64,000 bases of DNA, taken from assembly GCA_003254925.1 (NCBI GenBank), contig QANZ01044946.1, positions 1-64,000 on the forward strand. The letters run 5' to 3'. Source of the DNA: Chamaecrista fasciculata. Taxonomy: Eukaryota; Streptophyta; Magnoliopsida; Fabales; Fabaceae. Position numbers and translations under genes: made by a program. Positions 59,832 through 64,000 of the stretch are shown piece by piece; the stretch's first letter is position 1; every line of letters begins with the position of its first letter. The notes beneath the pieces are model-generated. The model ran no database searches. It saw only the letters and a list, made by a program, of their open reading frames with translations, and was not told the origin of the DNA.

Positions 59832-61655
59832 TTAGGATGATTTAGATTTGGTAGAAGTGGAATTGGAAGACCAAGAGCCAGGGGTATAAGGAATCTGAGT
59901 AATCCTAATCCACTTGTCTCCATTAAAGAACTTAACCGGCGTGTAACTCTCTGCTTCAGTTTCAGTAATGTTCTTAACTCCACCCCATTTGACTCTCTTG
60001 GATTTATTTGACCCGGGTCCATCGTTGTTAAACTCAGCATAGTAGCAAGTATCGGTCCCATAGGTTCCTAGCCATGGCCTGAACCCTGCGGATCTTATGA
60101 ACCCACCCATGTGCATGTTCATGAATATGGTTCGAGAATATGTCTTCCAAGGCCTAGCCAAGTACACACTTGTGCTTTGTTCCAAATGTGGGTCCGCCAC
60201 AATGGACCCACCTTGAAGCACGAATCCAGTGGGCTCGTGCCTCTCCTTCCTACCCTGTGCCGTCACTGTACATATCACATCCTCTGAGTCTGACTTTGGT
60301 TGCTTCACCACAAATGTACAATTCTGAAATACAGCAATTGCGTCACCAATCACAAAGTCTAAAGATCCCGAAATTGTACAGTCTCTGTAAAATTGACGCA
60401 TGGCGTGTGCGTAAAGAGTATCTTGGTTTCCATCTATTGAGCATTTATAAAACACTGCCATGTCACCCTGTACTCTTAAAGCCACTGCTTCACGTTTTCC
60501 CGCATCTGCTGTATTTTCAAATCCTATCTTTATTCCCACGAAGAAATCTCCTTCTATGGCAGCAGATGCTGTGTTATATGGAATTATTCCGTCACCAAAA
60601 CTCAAGTTGCCGCTGATTTTTGTCTTGCTGGCACCATCACCGATCATGACCACGTGCGACATGTTCTTCATCACGTGCACAAACTCCTTGTAAACGCCTT
60701 CTTTCACGTAGATGATGAATGGCTTCAAGTTATTACGAGGAACCAGTTTTAAGGCTTCGTTAATTGTTTTCACCTTTCCGCTTCCATCTTGGGCTACGAT
60801 CACATTCGGTTTCAGAACTCCGGTGGCTAGAAGACGACGACCGTGGGCGCCGTCGCCTAACAAGAGATCCACGTCCACGTCCATGACGGTGACGCTGTCG
60901 CTGGAATCATCACCGTGTCCCAAAATAGGACTCTTCACGCTGACATCTTGAAAAAGTCGTCGCCGTCGTCCGCCGCCGCCGGCAATGTTCAATTCGGCGA
61001 GACTGTTAGCGAAATCGGTGATAATGGCAAGCAAATTACTGCTTCTTTCCATCGTCACGTTCAAAATTTGCTCCATTTTTTCGCCAGCTGGAGTTGTTAT
61101 ATTCTGAAATCCATCCAAACAAGTCTGTTGATACGTGATGGCACCGCTTATCCAAACCTTTAAGTTCATAAGCATAGTGTCAACTCCCGCCAAATCGAAC
61201 GATCCCATATTCTCCACCGACCTACGAAACTCCCCGATGCTGAGACCCATAAGATTCATACACGTGTCCAGTGCCATTTTGGATTTGGGATCTTTCTCCA
61301 ACTCCTGAATCACGTGTGTTTTCTGAAGACTCTCCCCAACGGAACGAATGGTGATGTTGAAAACTTTCTTGATTAATTCTTTGGGGTCTGTGCTGTTGCC
61401 GGCTTCTGACGTCAGACTCGTCACACATTCTTTCTTGTAATCCGTTGGACGACAAATGGATGTAACGGCTTTCATTGAATCTGACACGTGGGATTTGTTT
61501 CCGTCTTTTGGGGAGTCGGTTGATTCGGATTCTTCGCTTTGGTTTAAGGTCACACCAACCGTCACGGCCACGGCCATCGCCACCAGCAAGAAACTCGACA
61601 CGCCGATTATGGCTAGTCTCCTCATTCTTTCACGAGCCTCTGGGTCTGAGGCCAT
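59832..61655 (-). CDS. type-I pectin methylesterase with pro-domain; altered active-site motifs
   Basis: A single uninterrupted exon encodes 607 residues. Order: a cytosolic N-tail, a membrane/signal-anchor helix (about 12-36), a PMEI-like pro-domain (about 60-225, with the four family cysteines near CRP, KKEC, DTCM and QTCLDGF), a basic processing site (GGRRRRLF, 229-234, and GRRLL, 272-276), then the PME catalytic domain. The enzyme would de-methylate cell-wall homogalacturonan. The catalytic Asp in QDTL (412), Asp in DFVIG (433) and Arg in the RPW motif (501) are present. However, the usual Gln of QAVA is Glu389 (REAVALR), DFIFG is DFVIG, and LGRPW is LARPW. The gene sits where Arabidopsis has At3g05610 / At5g27870 (PME21/PME28), whose relatives are pollen-expressed. 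Confidence 0.93.
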   Translation of the reverse strand: MASDPEARERMRRLAIIGVSSFLLVAMAVAVTVGVTLNQSEESESTDSPKDGNKSHVSDSMKAVTSICRPTDYKKECVTSLTSEAGNSTDPKELIKKVFNITIRSVGESLQKTHVIQELEKDPKSKMALDTCMNLMGLSIGEFRRSVENMGSFDLAGVDTMLMNLKVWISGAITYQQTCLDGFQNITTPAGEKMEQILNVTMERSSNLLAIITDFANSLAELNIAGGGGRRRRLFQDVSVKSPILGHGDDSSDSVTVMDVDVDLLLGDGAHGRRLLATGVLKPNVIVAQDGSGKVKTINEALKLVPRNNLKPFIIYVKEGVYKEFVHVMKNMSHVVMIGDGASKTKISGNLSFGDGIIPYNTASAAIEGDFFVGIKIGFENTADAGKREAVALRVQGDMAVFYKCSIDGNQDTLYAHAMRQFYRDCTISGSLDFVIGDAIAVFQNCTFVVKQPKSDSEDVICTVTAQGRKERHEPTGFVLQGGSIVADPHLEQSTSVYLARPWKTYSRTIFMNMHMGGFIRSAGFRPWLGTYGTDTCYYAEFNNDGPGSNKSKRVKWGGVKNITETEAESYTPVKFFNGDKWIRITQIPYTPGSWSSNSTSTKSKSS

Positions 61656-62293
61656 TTTGGATGATCAATACGTATTATTATTATATTACCAGCTCCCCGA
61701 ACAGCCTTCACAAAAAAAAAAAACAAACAAAAAAATTAGAAAAGAATGAATTGAAAATAAAGAAAAGAGGAATTTTTGGGATGGGTACGTACAAAGGAAA
61801 CCTGAAGCCGCGGAGGGAAAAAAAACAGTTGGGTGAGGCGGAAGCAGACCTCTGTGAAATCCCTCCAGAGGCCTGCGTGAGTATGTTTGTGGAAGCCTTT
61901 TTTTATATCCTCATGTGAAACAACGGCTTACGCTAAAAATTGTGAGGCTTGGAGCAAAACGGGAAAAGTCAAACATGTCTTTTTATTTACAAGATCAAAC
62001 GCGAAAGCCACACACATTTTGTTACCTTATTTTACGCATGCATCAACCTAATTATTAATTAACCCACACACATTCATTTCATTTATCCCAAACTGTTATG
62101 TATTAACTCAAATACAAAATAAAATACATTCATTTGTGTTTAATTTATCATCTTCTTCTTCTTCATATTTTTGTAATTGTCTAATTAAAGATAAAATCAC
62201 GCACGAAACCCCTTATTTATGTATATATCACATTAAAAAAACAAATAATAAATGAGTGAATACAGGAAAAAATAAAGGGTCATATGATAATCC
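61656..62293. other. spacer between the two PME genes
   Basis: This holds the promoter of the upstream-lying PME gene and the 3' region of the second. No coding sequence was recognised. Confidence 0.5.
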
Positions 62294-64000
62294 TCATAAA
62301 TCGGGTTGGTAAGGCACAGCAGTCTTGGGCAGCCATGACTCGCCTTGAATAAACAGAGAGACTGTAAAATCACGAGCATCCTTTTGATGAATGAGGTGGT
62401 AACCCGGCCACGTCACCCTATCGCTAGTATTAGAAGCAGGACCCCAATTATTATACTCTGCATAATACAAAGTACTCAAACCATAATCTCCTGACCATTC
62501 AACCCACCCCTTTGGATTAATCAAACTCTCCATCAAACTCTGCATATAAACAGTCCTCGAGTACTCCTTCCATGGCCGACCCAAAAACGTGTCAGTCTCA
62601 GAGACTCCCCTAATGATACAATTCTGAATGGAGATCCCAGTGTTTTGGTTTGGGTCAGTTCTTCCTTGTGCTGTGATAGCATTGAATTGATTCTGCATTG
62701 GGAGCCTTGGGAACATATTACAGTCTTGCAATACAACTGCTGCGTTACCAAATATGAAATCCACTGTCCCGTAAATGTCACAATTCTTGTAGAATTGCCT
62801 CATGGAATGTGTGTACAGTGTGTCTTGGTATCCTTCAAAACTGCATTTGTAGAATGCTGACGTGTCCGCGCCGTTTCGCAGCGCCACCGCCTGATGGTTC
62901 GCCGCCCCGGCCGTGTTGCGAATTGTTATGTTCACTCCCACGAATCCTGCTCCAACAACACCTGGACACACATATATTGTGCTTGGTTATTTTTTCTGTT
63001 ATTTCTGTTGTAACTTGTAAAAGCCTCTAGTTCGTTTGTTCTGTTATCTTAGCTTTACCACGTGACGCACACGTGGATAATAAAAGCCTCTATTCTCATT
63101 TGATATGTAATGCAAGCTAAGTTCTTTACTATGTGCAGACCACTTTGAATTGGATGGAGTTTTTGTTTGTCTATACTTTGCAGCTTATGGAGTGAAATTT
63201 CAAGTTATTAGGATTACCAAAAGTTACGGATTGGAATTCATTGTATCTATTAAAAACAGAAAAAAGAAAAATACGTCTGTTGATTTTATTATGCCTTAAA
63301 ATCATAGTTCGAAAATTCGGACGGGTCATTCACTTGGATAAAAGTTTGAATAGATGAGTCATCGATTCAACTGTTGGTTCTAAAAACCCAGTTGGCCCAA
63401 TCAAATATAAGAAAAATAACAAATTTTTATATTTACACATACATTAATCAAACAAATCTCTTATACACATATTAAGTCGTAAGAAATCAAATTTAAACAT
63501 GAAATATAAATCATCAACTTTTGCTAAAAAAAATAAAAATTCACAACTTCAAACAAGTATTCACACTTTCACCAATTATAGAAAAACAAATCAATATTTA
63601 TAAATTCGCAATGAAAGTTAAAGAATGCGAGAAAAAACAAATTAAATTGTGATAGAAGTGAATTGCAATATATAAGACTCTTCTCTAAAGTTTGCTATTC
63701 ATCCACTTATGATCGAGTATATTATTATNCAGAGATTTTTTTTTTAAAAAAAATATTGAGTTAATGGAGTGAAATATTTTCAAGTTATTAGGCTTACCAA
63801 AAGTTGCGGATTGGAAGGTGGTCCAACCATCACCAACACTGCGACTTCCGGTGATGATGGTCTTGTCAATGCCATCGCCAATGATCATCAAGTTTTGCTT
63901 TTTCTTATCAATGGAGACATACTCTTCATAGATCCCAGCAACCACATAAACGACATAGTAGCCATTGTTGGTACCTGTGTTATCAGGGGCAGCCATAATT
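62294..64000 (-). CDS. pectin methylesterase (PME22-like), partial at the window edge
   Basis: Two exons on the minus strand: 62294-62961 and 63798 onwards, which continues past 64000. The junction is in phase (ATFG then VVGAGFVGV). Visible parts begin inside the catalytic domain: YVVAGIYEEYV, NLMIIGDGIDKTIITGSRSV, GDGWTTFQSAT, then HQAVALR, GYQDTLYTHS, TVDFIFGNAA and FLGRPWKEYSRT. It ends LPKTAVPYQPDL. All catalytic motifs are the standard ones, in contrast to the neighbouring PME. The pro-domain or signal peptide lies beyond the window. The order PME, PME fits At3g05610-At3g05620. The 836-bp intron contains an inner partial copy of the exon 1 border (63187-63236). Confidence 0.92.
63187..63236. 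repeat. partial duplicate of the PME22-like exon 1 / intron border
   Basis: About 50 bases (tggagtgaaat, aagttattaggattacc, aaaagttacggattggaa) repeat the sequence at about 63757-63817, which includes the exon 1 donor. The intronic copy has donor-like GTAATCC in place of GTAAGCC. It lies near the single n at 63729. Confidence 0.75.

Noticed and set aside
60170-61918. Several plus-strand frames of 80-150 residues across the PME gene
   Set aside because: These are reverse-strand shadows of the well-supported 607-residue PME frame.

Overview
This is nuclear DNA from a flowering plant, almost certainly a eudicot and probably a rosid. Genes are split by short AT-rich GT-AG introns. Intergenic DNA is AT-rich and full of MITEs, LTR-retroelement debris, LINEs and SINEs, and there is one plastid-derived insert. 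The species cannot be named from the sequence.

Layout. 1-5.1 kb is a graveyard: a FUSED/TIO-kinase fragment, a broken Ty1/copia element, a receptor-kinase (malectin-like) fragment beside a Mutator-like end, a LINE 3' piece and a SINE. 6.6-8.3 kb (+) is a folate-receptor-like membrane protein. 9.5-11.0 kb (-) is a type-1 serine/threonine protein phosphatase. 12.6-15.9 kb (+) is an MCTS1-like PUA-domain translation factor. 17.4-19.4 kb (+) is ribosomal protein eL18, whose second intron holds a C/D-box snoRNA not visible as an ORF. 20.3-49.8 kb (-) is a tandem array of five soluble epoxide hydrolase genes (EH1-EH5), plus a 43-bp relic of a sixth. A young, apparently whole Ty3/gypsy chromovirus, many MITEs, a plastid clpP insert and an LTR fragment split the array. 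53.1-55.0 kb (-) is a small RS-rich nuclear-type protein. 59.8-61.7 kb (-) and 62.3-64.0 kb (-, running off the window) are two pectin methylesterases.

The gene order (folate-receptor-like, PP1, eL18, epoxide hydrolase, RS-rich protein, PME, PME) recalls, from memory of Arabidopsis locus numbers, the paired blocks At3g05580-At3g05620 and At5g27830-At5g27870. This supports the gene identities and points to an old conserved block in which the single epoxide hydrolase locus has expanded. Within the array, EH1 and EH2 share a nearly identical exon 1 but very different exons 2-3, EH3 has lost intron 1 precisely, and EH4 and EH5 are a recent segmental duplicate. The duplicated flanks act as natural empty sites that date several insertions.

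I did not find a convincing wholly new biological system. The most useful observations are the mosaic epoxide hydrolase array, the intronic snoRNA with an 18S rRNA guide match, a pectin methylesterase with altered active-site motifs, an 8-bp-TSD MITE family with an empty site, and single 'n' bases that mark abrupt content changes and may be assembly joins.
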